Below, one piece after another: positions 34,600-44,918 of a DNA stretch of 64,000 nt. Source of the DNA: Planctomycetota bacterium (GTDB lineage Bacteria; Planctomycetota; UBA1135; GCA-002686595). Below the pieces are notes generated by a model, which was not told the DNA's origin, searched no databases, and was given only the letters and a program-made list of their open reading frames with translations. Location: NCBI GenBank assembly GCA_021413885.1, contig JAIOPM010000033.1, positions 30,371 to 94,370 of the forward strand, written 5' to 3'. Every line of letters begins with the position of its first letter. Position 1 is the first letter of the stretch. The translations under genes and the position numbers were made by a program.

Positions 34600-36006
34600 A
34601 TGTTCTGGAACCGGAAGAAGGGCGACTCGAACCCGAAGCCCGAGCCCGAAGCGGCCAAGCCCGCGGCGGCAGGCGGCGGCGAGCCCGCGGCGCACTTCAT
34701 CACGGGCGACTCGAACCTCGATCGCAAGTCGGTCGAGCTGCTGCTCGCCGTGATCGCGCGCATCTCGCAGTCGCGCGACCTCGAGAACAAGCTGATCGAG
34801 ATCGTCGATCGTTCGATCGAGTTCGCGACCGCCGAACGCGGCTTGCTGATCCTGGTCGGCCCCGACGGTCAGCCGGACGTGCGCACCGCGCGTTCGCGCG
34901 ACGCGCAGGGTAAGTTCACTTCGATCCTCGGCGACGGCCTGCGCTTCTCGTCGAGCATCGTGAAGAAGGTCCTCGAGGAGAACCGCCCGCGCAAGGCGAC
35001 GGTCAACTCCGACTCGGAGGCGCTCGACCTCGGACGTTCGGTCTACGACCTCAAACTGCGTGCGGTGATGTGCGTGCCGATCTCGACGCCGCCTCCGGCC
35101 GGCGACGCGAGCCACGAGCCGCAACGCGGCGCCCTGTACATCGACTCGCGCGCGGCGACGCGCGAGTTCACCGAGCGCGATCTGTCGCTGTTCGCCGCGC
35201 TCTCGCAACACATCTCGATCGCGCTGCAGAACGAGCGTCTGCACCTCGACTCGATCGAGAAGACGCGCCTCGAGCAGTCGCTCGAACTCGCGAGCGCCGT
35301 GCAGAACAGTCTGATGCCGCAGGTGCCGAAGGACCGCGCAGGTTGGGACCTCGCGGGTTGGTATCGCCCGGCAGAGCGCACGTCCGGCGACTTCTTCGAC
35401 TTCGTCAAGACGCGCGACGGACGTTTGTCGGTCGTGATCGGCGACGTGTCGGGTCACGGCATCGGGCCCGCTTTGATCACGGCGTCGGCTCAGTCGGCTC
35501 TGCGTTCGTACTTGCGCGTGGGCCAAGAGGCGAGCGCGGCGTTGACGATGCTCAACCAGGATCTGTGCGAGCGCGACGAAGCCGGCATGTTCCTGACGCT
35601 GTTGATGGTCGTGCTCGCGGACGACGGGCGCTCCGAGATCCTGAACGCCGGCCACCACGGTCCGTTGGTGTGGCGCGCGAAGACGCGCACGGTCGAGTCG
35701 ATCGATCAACACGGGCCGGCGCTCGGTTGGGTCGCGGAAACGCAGTATCCGATCGACGCGGTGATGACGCTCGAGCACGGCGACATCCTGCTGGCGTACA
35801 CCGACGGCCTGATCGAATCGCACGCGCCCGGCGATCGCGATCGTCTGTTCGGCGTCGAGCGTCTCGGCGTGTTGCTCGCGGAACTCGCCGAGCATCCGCA
35901 GCACGACGCGCAGAACATCTCGCGCTCGCTCGCCGAGGCGGCGCTGTCCTTCTCCGGCGGCAAGCACGATGACGACATCACCTTGGTCGTCGTCCGCAAG
36001 ACCTGA
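34600..36006 (+). CDS. GAF-domain PP2C-type phosphatase (RsbU/SpoIIE family)
   Basis: The 468-residue product has a low-complexity charged N-terminus (1-35), a GAF sensor domain (about 45-215), a linking helix (IEKTRLEQSLELASAVQNSLMPQ) and a SpoIIE phosphatase domain (about 245-468). Metal-binding residues are visible in RTSGDFFDF, VIGDVSGHGIGPAL and the final DDDITLVVV. Such enzymes dephosphorylate STAS proteins in partner-switching pathways; the divergent STAS-PilZ protein is the obvious substrate. No anti-sigma kinase (RsbW) is in the window. Confidence 0.92.
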   Translation: MFWNRKKGDSNPKPEPEAAKPAAAGGGEPAAHFITGDSNLDRKSVELLLAVIARISQSRDLENKLIEIVDRSIEFATAERGLLILVGPDGQPDVRTARSRDAQGKFTSILGDGLRFSSSIVKKVLEENRPRKATVNSDSEALDLGRSVYDLKLRAVMCVPISTPPPAGDASHEPQRGALYIDSRAATREFTERDLSLFAALSQHISIALQNERLHLDSIEKTRLEQSLELASAVQNSLMPQVPKDRAGWDLAGWYRPAERTSGDFFDFVKTRDGRLSVVIGDVSGHGIGPALITASAQSALRSYLRVGQEASAALTMLNQDLCERDEAGMFLTLLMVVLADDGRSEILNAGHHGPLVWRAKTRTVESIDQHGPALGWVAETQYPIDAVMTLEHGDILLAYTDGLIESHAPGDRDRLFGVERLGVLLAELAEHPQHDAQNISRSLAEAALSFSGGKHDDDITLVVVRKT

Positions 36007-36014
36007 GCGCGTCC

Positions 36015-37367
36015 ATGAGTGCACCGCGCGGCCCGAGCCTCTTCGTGCGCGGCGCGAAGAGTTATCCGCCTTCGCCGACCGCGAAGACCGTCGACGTGCG
36101 CATCGTCGACGGCCGCATCGACGCGGTCGGCCCGAACCTCGAACGCGGTTCGCTGCCGGAGCTCGACGCCGGCGGACGGACCGTGATCCCGGGCTTGCTC
36201 GACGTGCACGTCCACTTCCGCGATCCAGGCCTCGAGCACAAGGAAGGCTGGGACCACGGCTCGGCGGGCGCGCTGCACGGCGGCGTCACCGCGGTCGTCG
36301 AGGTCCAGAACAATCCGCCTCTGTCGACGTCGCGGCGCGCGCTCGAAGAACGCATCGCACACGTCCGTTCGCGTTCGCGGATCGACTTCGGTTGCCTCGG
36401 CAACCTGGTCGCGGATTCGGTCGAGGAGCTCGCGGCGATGGCGCCGCTCACGCCCGCGTTCAAGTGCTTCCTCGGCGGCTCGACCGGGCTCGGCGGCATC
36501 CTCGATCACGCGACGCTCGAGCGTCTCTTCGCCGCCGCCGCGCGCGCCGGCCGGATGATCGTCGCGCACTGCGAGAAGGAAGAGTTGCTGCGCGCGGACA
36601 AGGAGCGTTACCCGAACGCGACCGTGCACGAACACCACCTCGCGCGCTCGCATGCCGCGGAAGTCGAGTCGATCCGCGAGTCGATCGCGTTGGTCGAGAA
36701 GACCGGCGCCGCGCTGCACGTCTTCCACCTCTCGACGCGCGGCGGCGTCGAGTTGATCCGCGACGCGCGTCGCCGCGGCTTGCCGGTCGGCGCGAGCACG
36801 GGGCCGAACTACTTGTTCCTCTCCAACGAGGACGCCGCTCGTCTCGGCAACTTGTTGAAGGTCAATCCGTCGATCAAGACGCTCGACGACCAACGCGCGT
36901 TGCGTGAAGCGCTCGCCGACGGAACGCTCGAAGCGATCGGCACCGATCACGCGCCGCACCCGTTGGAGGAGAAGCTGCGCGAGTACGCGAAGGCGCCGTC
37001 GGGCATGCCTTCGGTCGATCTCTTGTGGCCGTTGACGTGGGAGCTCGTGCGCCGCGGAGTCGTCGACGCGGACACGGCGCTCGAGCGCGTGACGTCCGGC
37101 GCGGCGGCGTCGTTGCACTTGCCGGGCAAAGGACGGCTCTCGCGCGGCTTCGACGGCGATCTCGTGCTGTTCGATCCGACGGCGACGCGCCGCGTGGTCG
37201 GGGCCGAGCTGCCGTCGCGCTCGAAGTGGTCCGCGTTCGAAGGTCTCGAACTCGCGGGCTTCCCGCAAGTCGTCGTGCGCCGCGGCGAGATCGCGTGGCG
37301 CGACGGCGCGGTGCAGTGCCGCGCGGGCGGCGAGCCGTTGGTGCTCGAACCGCCGCGTCCACGCTAG
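36015..37367 (+). CDS. pyrC: Dihydroorotase, class I
   Basis: Cyclises carbamoyl-aspartate to dihydroorotate in pyrimidine synthesis. The 450-residue amidohydrolase has the metal ligands H65 and H67 in DVHVHFRDPG, the bridging K150 in AFKCFLGGSTG (carboxylated in the family), H185, H238 and the catalytic D311 in GTDHAPH. NNPPL replaces the usual NTxP. The type resembles allantoinase-like class I dihydroorotases; allantoinase cannot be fully excluded, but FRDPG followed by KEGW favours dihydroorotase. It starts eight bases after the phosphatase gene. Confidence 0.9.
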   Translation: MSAPRGPSLFVRGAKSYPPSPTAKTVDVRIVDGRIDAVGPNLERGSLPELDAGGRTVIPGLLDVHVHFRDPGLEHKEGWDHGSAGALHGGVTAVVEVQNNPPLSTSRRALEERIAHVRSRSRIDFGCLGNLVADSVEELAAMAPLTPAFKCFLGGSTGLGGILDHATLERLFAAAARAGRMIVAHCEKEELLRADKERYPNATVHEHHLARSHAAEVESIRESIALVEKTGAALHVFHLSTRGGVELIRDARRRGLPVGASTGPNYLFLSNEDAARLGNLLKVNPSIKTLDDQRALREALADGTLEAIGTDHAPHPLEEKLREYAKAPSGMPSVDLLWPLTWELVRRGVVDADTALERVTSGAAASLHLPGKGRLSRGFDGDLVLFDPTATRRVVGAELPSRSKWSAFEGLELAGFPQVVVRRGEIAWRDGAVQCRAGGEPLVLEPPRPR

Positions 37368-37370
37368 ATT
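37341..37370 (+). promoter_or_regulatory. Candidate leaderless promoter of the DUF58 gene
   Basis: TAGATT (37365-37370) overlaps the pyrC stop codon and lies exactly six bases before the ATG at 37377, the same spacing as at pyrD. GTGCTC (37341-37346) is 18 bases upstream as a weak -35. If used, the transcript would have no leader. Confidence 0.33.
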
Positions 37371-37376
37371 CCCGCC

Positions 37377-38252
37377 ATGGCTCTGCGCATCGGACGCGGC
37401 GAGTTCACGGCGCGCGCGCGCTTCGCGCCGGATTTCGCGCGCAGGCTCGAGCGCTTCGTCGCGCGCCTCGCCGGCTCGCGCGAACGCCGCGAAGGCGCGC
37501 GCGCCGGCCGCGGTTCGGGCGACGGCGCGGAGTTCGTCGGCTTCCGGCCGTATCGGCCGGGCGAGGATCTGCGCCGACTCGACTGGAGCCTCTTCGCGCG
37601 CCTCGATCGACCGTTCGTGCGCGTGACGCGGCGCGAGGTGGGCGGCGAGTGGCTCGTGTGGCTCGACGCGAGCGCGTCGATGGCGCTCGGTGCTCCGACG
37701 AAGTGGCAGCGCGCGGCGGAGCTCGCCGCGACGCTCGCTTGCGTCGGCGTGCGCGCCGGTGCGCGCGTGCGCCTCGAGTGCTCGTCGCGGCGTGACGCGC
37801 GCTTCGAGTTCACGCGCGTCGCGGAGTTGCCCCGGCTCTTGCGTTTCCTCGAGAGCGTCGAAGCCGCGGGCTCGGAAGGCCTCGCGCAACTGGTGCGTCC
37901 GGTGCCGCGCGTGTCGGCGCTGTATTGCATCGGCGACGGCCTCGATGTCGAACCCGCGACGTTGACGCGCCTCGCCGGCCCGGCGCGGAACCTCGGCGCG
38001 GTCTGGATCCTCGCGCCCGACGAACTCGCGCCCGATCCGCGCGGCGCGGTGCGTTGGGTCGAGCCCGAAACCGGCGCGACCGTCGAGCTCGATGTCGATT
38101 CGAGCGCGCGACGACGCTACCTCGTCGCGCTCGAAGCGCGCTTGGAGCGTTGGCGCAGCGAACTCGCGCGCGTCGGCGCATCTTTGGTCGTCGCGGCGAG
38201 CACCGCGCCGTTCGAGGATTCCGCGCGCGAACTGCTCGGAGGCGCGTGGTGA
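37377..38252 (+). CDS. DUF58-domain protein
   Basis: The 291-residue product carries the DUF58 signature FVGFRPYRPGEDLRRLDWSLFAR with RPFVRVTRRE downstream, then a von Willebrand factor A-like fold (VWLDASASMALG, with a partial MIDAS DxSxS). DUF58 proteins are usually encoded with a MoxR ATPase and BatA/BatB membrane proteins and are linked to envelope stress or chaperone-like assembly. Here only the BatA-like gene follows; no MoxR is adjacent. Confidence 0.88.
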   Translation: MALRIGRGEFTARARFAPDFARRLERFVARLAGSRERREGARAGRGSGDGAEFVGFRPYRPGEDLRRLDWSLFARLDRPFVRVTRREVGGEWLVWLDASASMALGAPTKWQRAAELAATLACVGVRAGARVRLECSSRRDARFEFTRVAELPRLLRFLESVEAAGSEGLAQLVRPVPRVSALYCIGDGLDVEPATLTRLAGPARNLGAVWILAPDELAPDPRGAVRWVEPETGATVELDVDSSARRRYLVALEARLERWRSELARVGASLVVAASTAPFEDSARELLGGAW

Positions 38253-39460
38253 TCGAGTTCGAGCATCCGGGTTACCTGTGGCTCGGGGCCGGCGCGGTCG
38301 TGCTGTGGCTCGTCGCGCTGGTCGTGCGCGCGCCGGAGTCGCCGTCGGGCACGGTCGAGTTGTGGCGCGAGCTCGAGGCGCGGAGTTCGAGCGCGCGCCG
38401 ACGCACGCTCGCCAACTGGCGCTTGTGGTGCGCGACGTTCGCGCTCTGCGCCGGCGCGCTCGCGCTCGCGGCGCCGTTGCGGCGCGGGACGGTCGAGCGT
38501 GCGAGCTGGCGGGTGCTCGTCGACGTCTCGCCGTCGATGTATTTGCCGTGGGGCGCGGTCGGCGAACCGCGCGCGCCGATCGGACCGACGCGGCTCGCGC
38601 GCGCGCTGACGCTCGCCGCGCCGTGGCTCGCGACGCGGACCGCAGAACACGAACCGATTACGTGGGTGCGTTGGAGCGAAGGCGCGTTCGAGGAACGCCG
38701 CGGCGACACGTTTCCGTCGGAGTGGTCGAGCGCGCCCGCGAACGCTCGAGAGGCGCCGCCGTTCGAGCGCTGCGACCGCGCCGGTTGGGCGTGGATCACC
38801 GACGCGCCGCGCGAGTCGCGCGTCGCGGGCGTCTTCGCGTCCGGCGGTGCGACGGTGCCCGGCGCGATCGCGGAGTTCGGCGGCGAGCTCCTCGAAGGAC
38901 GCGGCGACGCGATCGTCGCGCGTCCGCGCGCGGTGCGCAGCGTGGTGGTCGCGCCGACGCTGGTTGCGCCGCTTGCGGAACTCGCGCAAGCGTGGTGCAA
39001 CGCGCGCGGCCTCGCACTCGGCGGCGAACGGAACGTGCTTGCGATCGAAACCGTGAACGACGGCGCGGACGATGCGGTCTCCGGCGGACGCGCGGGTTGG
39101 AGCGTGCGCGGGCGTGCGCGAGCTCTGACGCTCGAAAGCGACGAACGCGCGTGGCTCGTCTCGACCGATCCGTCGCGCGTGCTGGTCGCATGGCGGCCCG
39201 GCCGCGTCCGCATCGCGCTGACTGCGCTCGAGGAACCGGCCGGTGATCCCGCGCTGTTCGCGGTCGCGTGGTCGGAGCTCTTCGACGCCGCGCGGCTCGC
39301 GGATCCCGACGTCGTCGCGCTCGACGAAAGGCGCGAGGCGGGGGAGCAGTTGGTCCGCGAGCCGCGCGCCGTCGAAACGCGCGAGGCGCCGGTCGAAGAA
39401 CGTTGGAGCTTCGAACTCGGCCTCGTCGCCGCCTTCTTCGCGCTGCTGCTCCTGATCTGA
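38249..39460 (+). CDS. BatA-like membrane protein
   Basis: The 403-residue product begins EFEHPGYLWLG, the N-terminal signature of BatA/aerotolerance-type proteins (FxxPxxLW), with transmembrane segments near residues 8-27 and 53-74, then a von Willebrand A-like region (WRVLVDVSPSMYLPWG, an altered MIDAS), and a last hydrophobic helix at the C-terminus. The GTG start overlaps the DUF58 stop (GTGA), so the two are translated together. Confidence 0.8.
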   Translation: MIEFEHPGYLWLGAGAVVLWLVALVVRAPESPSGTVELWRELEARSSSARRRTLANWRLWCATFALCAGALALAAPLRRGTVERASWRVLVDVSPSMYLPWGAVGEPRAPIGPTRLARALTLAAPWLATRTAEHEPITWVRWSEGAFEERRGDTFPSEWSSAPANAREAPPFERCDRAGWAWITDAPRESRVAGVFASGGATVPGAIAEFGGELLEGRGDAIVARPRAVRSVVVAPTLVAPLAELAQAWCNARGLALGGERNVLAIETVNDGADDAVSGGRAGWSVRGRARALTLESDERAWLVSTDPSRVLVAWRPGRVRIALTALEEPAGDPALFAVAWSELFDAARLADPDVVALDERREAGEQLVREPRAVETREAPVEERWSFELGLVAAFFALLLLI

Positions 39461-39466
39461 CGCGCG

Positions 39467-40033
39467 CTACTTCGCGGGCTCCGGCGCCTTCGCGCCCTCG
39501 AGCCGTTGCTTCAGACGATCGAGGCCGGTCTTGAAGTCGCTCGACGTCGTGCGCTCGACGATCGAACCGATCATCACCTTGACCCAACCGCCGAACGGGC
39601 GGCTGCCGAACGCTCCCAAGTTGCTCCACACGACGCGCACGCCGGCCGGATCGTCGAAGAAGAGGATCGAGCCCGTCGTGCGGAAGCCGCGGTCGTTGTA
39701 GACGCACTCGTAGTCGACGCCGCGCTCGGGCGTCGCCGCGACGACGTGGATCTCGCCGGAGCGCAGGCGCTCGGGATCGCCGACCCAGCGCATCACCGCG
39801 CCGGTGCCGGTCTTCGCGCCCTCGAAGGTCCACTTGCACTGCGGATCGAACTCGCGCGACCACGCGGTCCACTCGGGCCACGTCTCGAGCGTGCCGACGA
39901 CGTCGTAGAGCGCCTGACGATCCGCGCCGATCACCACCGACTTCTCGACGCGGTACTCGTTCGGCAGGAAGAAGCCGATCGTCAGGAACAGGACGAGCAC
40001 CGTCGTCAACGTGAGAATCAACCGCTTGAGCAC
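39467..40033 (-). CDS. SRPBCC/polyketide-cyclase-family protein with N-terminal membrane anchor
   Basis: The 188-residue product has a transmembrane segment (about residues 3-24) followed by an SRPBCC (START-like) domain with the typical opening VEKSVVIGADRQALYDVVGTLETWPEWTAW. Such helix-grip domains bind lipids or hydrophobic ligands. I chose the GTG at 40033 because GGAGG lies eight bases upstream; another in-frame GTG lies six bases before it. It is transcribed after the LPG-synthase-like gene and convergent with the BatA-like gene. Confidence 0.8.
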   Translation of the reverse strand: MLKRLILTLTTVLVLFLTIGFFLPNEYRVEKSVVIGADRQALYDVVGTLETWPEWTAWSREFDPQCKWTFEGAKTGTGAVMRWVGDPERLRSGEIHVVAATPERGVDYECVYNDRGFRTTGSILFFDDPAGVRVVWSNLGAFGSRPFGGWVKVMIGSIVERTTSSDFKTGLDRLKQRLEGAKAPEPAK

Positions 40034-40093
40034 TAGCACGACCTCCGGAAGGGCGCGGAGGGTACGCGGCGCTCGCGAGTGCCGCAACGACAC

Positions 40094-41116
40094 TCAGTCG
40101 GCGGGCTCTTCCTCGACCGCGCCGTAGCGCTTGGTGAAGATCCCCATCGCGACGAAGCCGACGAGCACCGCGAACCACAACGTGCACACGCGCGCCAGGA
40201 TCACCGCGGCCGCGGCTTGGGAGCGCGCGTACTCACGCGCCGCGTCGCCGGCCAGCCCGAGGGTCTTCTCGACGACCGCTTGGAAGCGCGGGCGCAACAG
40301 CGTGCCGAGGAAGCCTTCGGTGATCACCAGGCCGCCGGGGAAGATGATCGCGACCGCGCCCGCGACCGCGGAGAGCGCGAACGCGAAGATCGCGAAGAGG
40401 AACGGCACGCTGTCCGGCACGACGGCGTTCGCGATCAGCCAGAAGCCGGTGCATTCGAGGCCCCAACCGATGAACGAGACGACGGTCGGCAACAGGATCT
40501 CGCGCGGCGCGAGCAACGTGCGCATCGTCCCGAGCGCGACCTCGTGCTTCGGCGACATCCGGCGGCCGAGCGGCAGCTTCGCGGCGAGCGCGAGCACCAG
40601 CTTGGCGAATCCGCGGTTGCCGACCAGCACCAGCGCCGCGACGCAGAGTCCCAATGTCGCCCAGAAGATCCAGGCGTGCTCGCGGTCGCTCGCCAAGCCG
40701 CCGACCGCGATCAGGAGCAAGTACCCGAGCAGATCGGTGAAACGCTCGGCGAACACGATCGGCGCGCTGCGGCTGATCGGCGTGCCCGAGACCTTCTTGA
40801 GCAGCCAACTCTTGAAGACCTCGCCCATCTTGCCGGGCGTCACCGACATCGACAGGCCCGAGAGGTAGATCAAGAACGACGTGCGCGTCTCGATCCGGAC
40901 GTCGAGCAACGCGAGGTAGCGCTGCCACTTCACGAAGCGCACGACGTAGTTCAGGAACGACAACCCGCAGGCGGCGGGGATCACCCACCACGACAGACGC
41001 TTCAACGCGTCAGCGATGACGTGGACGTCCGACCACAGCGCGAGCGCGACGTAGAAGGCGAGCCCGAGCAGGACGCCGGCGAACAGGCGGTGGGAGAGCT
41101 TCTTCGGGAGCGCCAA
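40094..41116 (-). CDS. LPG-synthase-type integral membrane protein (UPF0104)
   Basis: The 340-residue protein has about eight transmembrane helices and the LPG_synthase_TM/UPF0104 features: RFVKWQRYL near 60, MSVTPGKMGEVFKSWLLKK near 90-108, ERFTDLLGYL, and FPGGLVITEG near 260. Relatives include the flippase part of MprF and polyprenol-linked-sugar handling proteins; many members are orphan putative lipid flippases. No aminoacyl-transferase domain is attached. The SRPBCC gene follows after 60 bases on the same strand. Confidence 0.85.
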   Translation of the reverse strand: MALPKKLSHRLFAGVLLGLAFYVALALWSDVHVIADALKRLSWWVIPAACGLSFLNYVVRFVKWQRYLALLDVRIETRTSFLIYLSGLSMSVTPGKMGEVFKSWLLKKVSGTPISRSAPIVFAERFTDLLGYLLLIAVGGLASDREHAWIFWATLGLCVAALVLVGNRGFAKLVLALAAKLPLGRRMSPKHEVALGTMRTLLAPREILLPTVVSFIGWGLECTGFWLIANAVVPDSVPFLFAIFAFALSAVAGAVAIIFPGGLVITEGFLGTLLRPRFQAVVEKTLGLAGDAAREYARSQAAAAVILARVCTLWFAVLVGFVAMGIFTKRYGAVEEEPAD

Positions 41117-41184
41117 GGGGAGGAGTGGGGGACGAAGCGCGAGCCGTCGTCTATCGGGTTCGATCGCGCCGGGGATGGAGCGAC

Positions 41185-41213
41185 TTCGGCCCGAGGGCGC
41201 GGAATGCTATCGT
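41185..41213 (+). promoter_or_regulatory. Candidate promoter of the small anchored coiled-coil gene
   Basis: TTCGGC (41185-41190) and TATCGT (41208-41213) are separated by 17 bases; the ATG at 41229 would be about eight bases after the expected start of transcription. The same TATCGT -10 box occurs before the SPFH gene. Confidence 0.35.
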
Positions 41214-41228
41214 TCGCCGGGTCTTCCG

Positions 41229-41789
41229 ATGCCCGCCGACGTCACGCTTTCTTCCGCCGTGGTCTGGATCGACGTTCTGCTCGTCGTTTGCGCGGCCGCC
41301 GCGGCGCTCGGCGTGTGGGTCGTCCACCGGCGGCTCACCGAGCTCGAACGCGCCGCGGGAGCTCTCGGGCACCTCGAGGAACTCGCGGTGTCGGTCAAGA
41401 AGCTCGCGGGCGACCGCGGCGACCTCGACCTGCGCCGCGTCGAGCACGTGTTGATCGAGATCCGCGACGCGCAGCGCCGGCTCGAGGACGCGTTGCTGCG
41501 TGTCTCGGAACAAGCGCTCGCCCGCGGCGGTTCGTCGCTCGCGCCCGCCGCGAACTTCGCGACCGGCGGCGGCCTCGCCGAGCGCGTGGTCACGCGCCTC
41601 GTCGCGCTCGGCTACGACCGCGTCCAGATCCTGCCGCCGGCGGAAGAGCTCGCGCGCATCGCCGCCGGCGACGGCGAGGTCACCGTCGAAGCGCGGCGCA
41701 ACGGCGTCGCGTGCAAGGGGCGTGTGCTCGTGCGCGGCGGAGCGCTGACCGAAGTCGACCTGAAGCCCGCGTACGCCACGTTTCCCTGA
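41229..41789 (+). CDS. Single-pass membrane protein with coiled coil
   Basis: The 186-residue product has one N-terminal transmembrane segment (about 12-30), then a helical coiled-coil-like stretch (RRLTELERAAGALGHLEELAVSVKKLAG and onward to residue 100) and a compact C-terminal domain of alternating strands and helices. No family recognised. ATG at 41229 is chosen because the preceding in-frame residues overlap the promoter. It lies 27 bases before asnS. Confidence 0.65.
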   Translation: MPADVTLSSAVVWIDVLLVVCAAAAALGVWVVHRRLTELERAAGALGHLEELAVSVKKLAGDRGDLDLRRVEHVLIEIRDAQRRLEDALLRVSEQALARGGSSLAPAANFATGGGLAERVVTRLVALGYDRVQILPPAEELARIAAGDGEVTVEARRNGVACKGRVLVRGGALTEVDLKPAYATFP

Positions 41790-41816
41790 GCGACTCGCTC
41801 GATCTCGCACCTCACG

Positions 41817-43115
<1,299 letters not shown>

Positions 43116-43127
43116 GCGGGACCACGC

Positions 43128-44903
43128 GTGCTCAAAGGCATCTTCCAAACCAAGAGCATTGCGTCGATCCTCTCCTCGGCGGAGGGCTCCGGCGGACATC
43201 TAAAGCGAACGCTCGGCGCGTGGCAGCTCACGTTGCTCGGCATCGGCGCGATCATCGGCGCCGGGATCTTCTCGACCGTCGGTTCCGCGGTCGCAGGCGC
43301 CGCGGATCGACCGGGCGCCGGGCCGGCGATCGTGCTCTCGTTCGTCCTGACGGCGGTCTGCTGCGGATTCAGCGCGCTCTGCTACGCCGAGTTCGCGTCG
43401 CGCGTGCCGGTCTCGGGTTCCGCGTACACGTATGCGTACGCAACGCTCGGCGAGCTCGTCGGCTGGATCATCGGCTGGGACCTGATCATCGAGTACGCGA
43501 TCGGCAACGTCGCGATCGCGATCTCGTGGGCGAGCTACTTCAACGACTTCTTGATTGGTTTTGGGATCCATCTGCCGTCGTGGATGTTGACCGACTACCG
43601 CACCGCCGCGCAGGCCGCGGCTCAGCTCGCGGACGCGAATGCTGCGGGCATCGATCCGGCGACGTTGTCGGCGCTGGTCCGGCAGAACGCTAGCGCGCTC
43701 GACACCGCGCCGCACCTGATCGGCATCCCGTTCGTCTTCAACGTCCCGGCGTTCGCGATCGTCGCGTTGATCACTGTCGTGCTGGTCAGGGGCGTCCGCG
43801 AGAGCGCGTGGTTCAACTCCACGATGGTCGTGATCAAGCTCGCGATCGTCGCGCTCTTCATCGGACTCGGCTTCAAGTACTTCAAGTCGAGCAACATGAC
43901 GCCGTTCGTGCCGAACGGTTTCGGCGGCATCAGCGCCGCGGCATCGATCCTGTTCTTCGCGTACATCGGCTTCGACGCGGTCTCGACGGCGTCGGAGGAA
44001 GCGAAGAACCCGAAACGCGACATGCCGATCGCGATCCTCGGCAGCCTGATCGTCTGCACGGTCATCTACATCCTGGTCGCCATCGCGTTGACCGGGATGG
44101 CGCCGTGGCGGGAGCTCGGCACCGCCGATCCGCTGTCGACGGCGCTCGGCATCGCGCAACGCGGCGAGTCGGGCGCGAAGTGGGAGGGCTTCCTCCTCAA
44201 CGTCGGGGCGGTGATCGCGACGACTTCGGTGCTGCTCGTCTTCCAGCTCGGCCAGCCGCGCATCTTCTTCTCGATGGCGCGCGACGGACTCTTGCCGCGG
44301 TGGGCGGCGAAGGTCCATCCGCGGTTCGGCACGCCGCACGTCACGACGATCCTGACCGGCGTGTTCGTCGCGGTGCTCTCCGGCCTCTGCAACATCAACG
44401 AGATCGTCGACCTCTGCAACATCGGGACGCTGTTCGCGTTCGTGCTCGTGTGCCTCGGCGTGATGCTGCTGCGGTTCCGCGACACGGACGTGGAACCCGG
44501 CTTCCGCGTGCCCGGCGGTCCGTTCCTCGTGCCGATCCTCGGCACGGTGTCGTGCGTGTTCCTGATGAACTCGCTGCCGGCGACGGCGTGGTGGCGTTTC
44601 GTCGCGTGGCTCGCGCTCGGCATGAGCGTCTACCTCTCGTACGGCTACATCCACAGCGTTGCGGGACGCGCGACCGGTCGGCCCACGCGCGTCGACTTGC
44701 CGTTGAAGCTCGCGGCGTTCGGCTTCCTCGCTCTCGCGGTCGGCATCTTCGTGTTGCCGCACGAGCTCAGCCCGTCCGATCTGCTCGACTCGGTGAAGGA
44801 CTCGAGCGCCGCCGCGCACGTCCGCGCGATGTGGGGCATCGCGGTCTCGCTCGCCGGCGTCGTCTTCGCGATCGGCGGCCTCGCGGTTTCGCGCGAGCGC
44901 TGA
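43128..44903 (+). CDS. APC-family amino-acid permease (cationic amino acid transporter type)
   Basis: The 591-residue membrane protein has about 13-14 hydrophobic helices and the APC signature of the CAT group: LGAWQLTLLGIGAIIGAGIFSTVG at helix 1, CYAEFASRVPVSGSAYTYAY at helix 3, FFAYIGFDAVSTASEEAKNPKRDMP around helices 6-7. Cationic amino acids are the usual substrate of this branch, but specificity is not certain. A GTG at 43128 is taken as the start. It faces a lipoprotein gene tail to tail, 15 bases apart. Confidence 0.9.
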   Translation: MLKGIFQTKSIASILSSAEGSGGHLKRTLGAWQLTLLGIGAIIGAGIFSTVGSAVAGAADRPGAGPAIVLSFVLTAVCCGFSALCYAEFASRVPVSGSAYTYAYATLGELVGWIIGWDLIIEYAIGNVAIAISWASYFNDFLIGFGIHLPSWMLTDYRTAAQAAAQLADANAAGIDPATLSALVRQNASALDTAPHLIGIPFVFNVPAFAIVALITVVLVRGVRESAWFNSTMVVIKLAIVALFIGLGFKYFKSSNMTPFVPNGFGGISAAASILFFAYIGFDAVSTASEEAKNPKRDMPIAILGSLIVCTVIYILVAIALTGMAPWRELGTADPLSTALGIAQRGESGAKWEGFLLNVGAVIATTSVLLVFQLGQPRIFFSMARDGLLPRWAAKVHPRFGTPHVTTILTGVFVAVLSGLCNINEIVDLCNIGTLFAFVLVCLGVMLLRFRDTDVEPGFRVPGGPFLVPILGTVSCVFLMNSLPATAWWRFVAWLALGMSVYLSYGYIHSVAGRATGRPTRVDLPLKLAAFGFLALAVGIFVLPHELSPSDLLDSVKDSSAAAHVRAMWGIAVSLAGVVFAIGGLAVSRER

Positions 44904-44918
44904 CTCAGTCCTTCGGCC

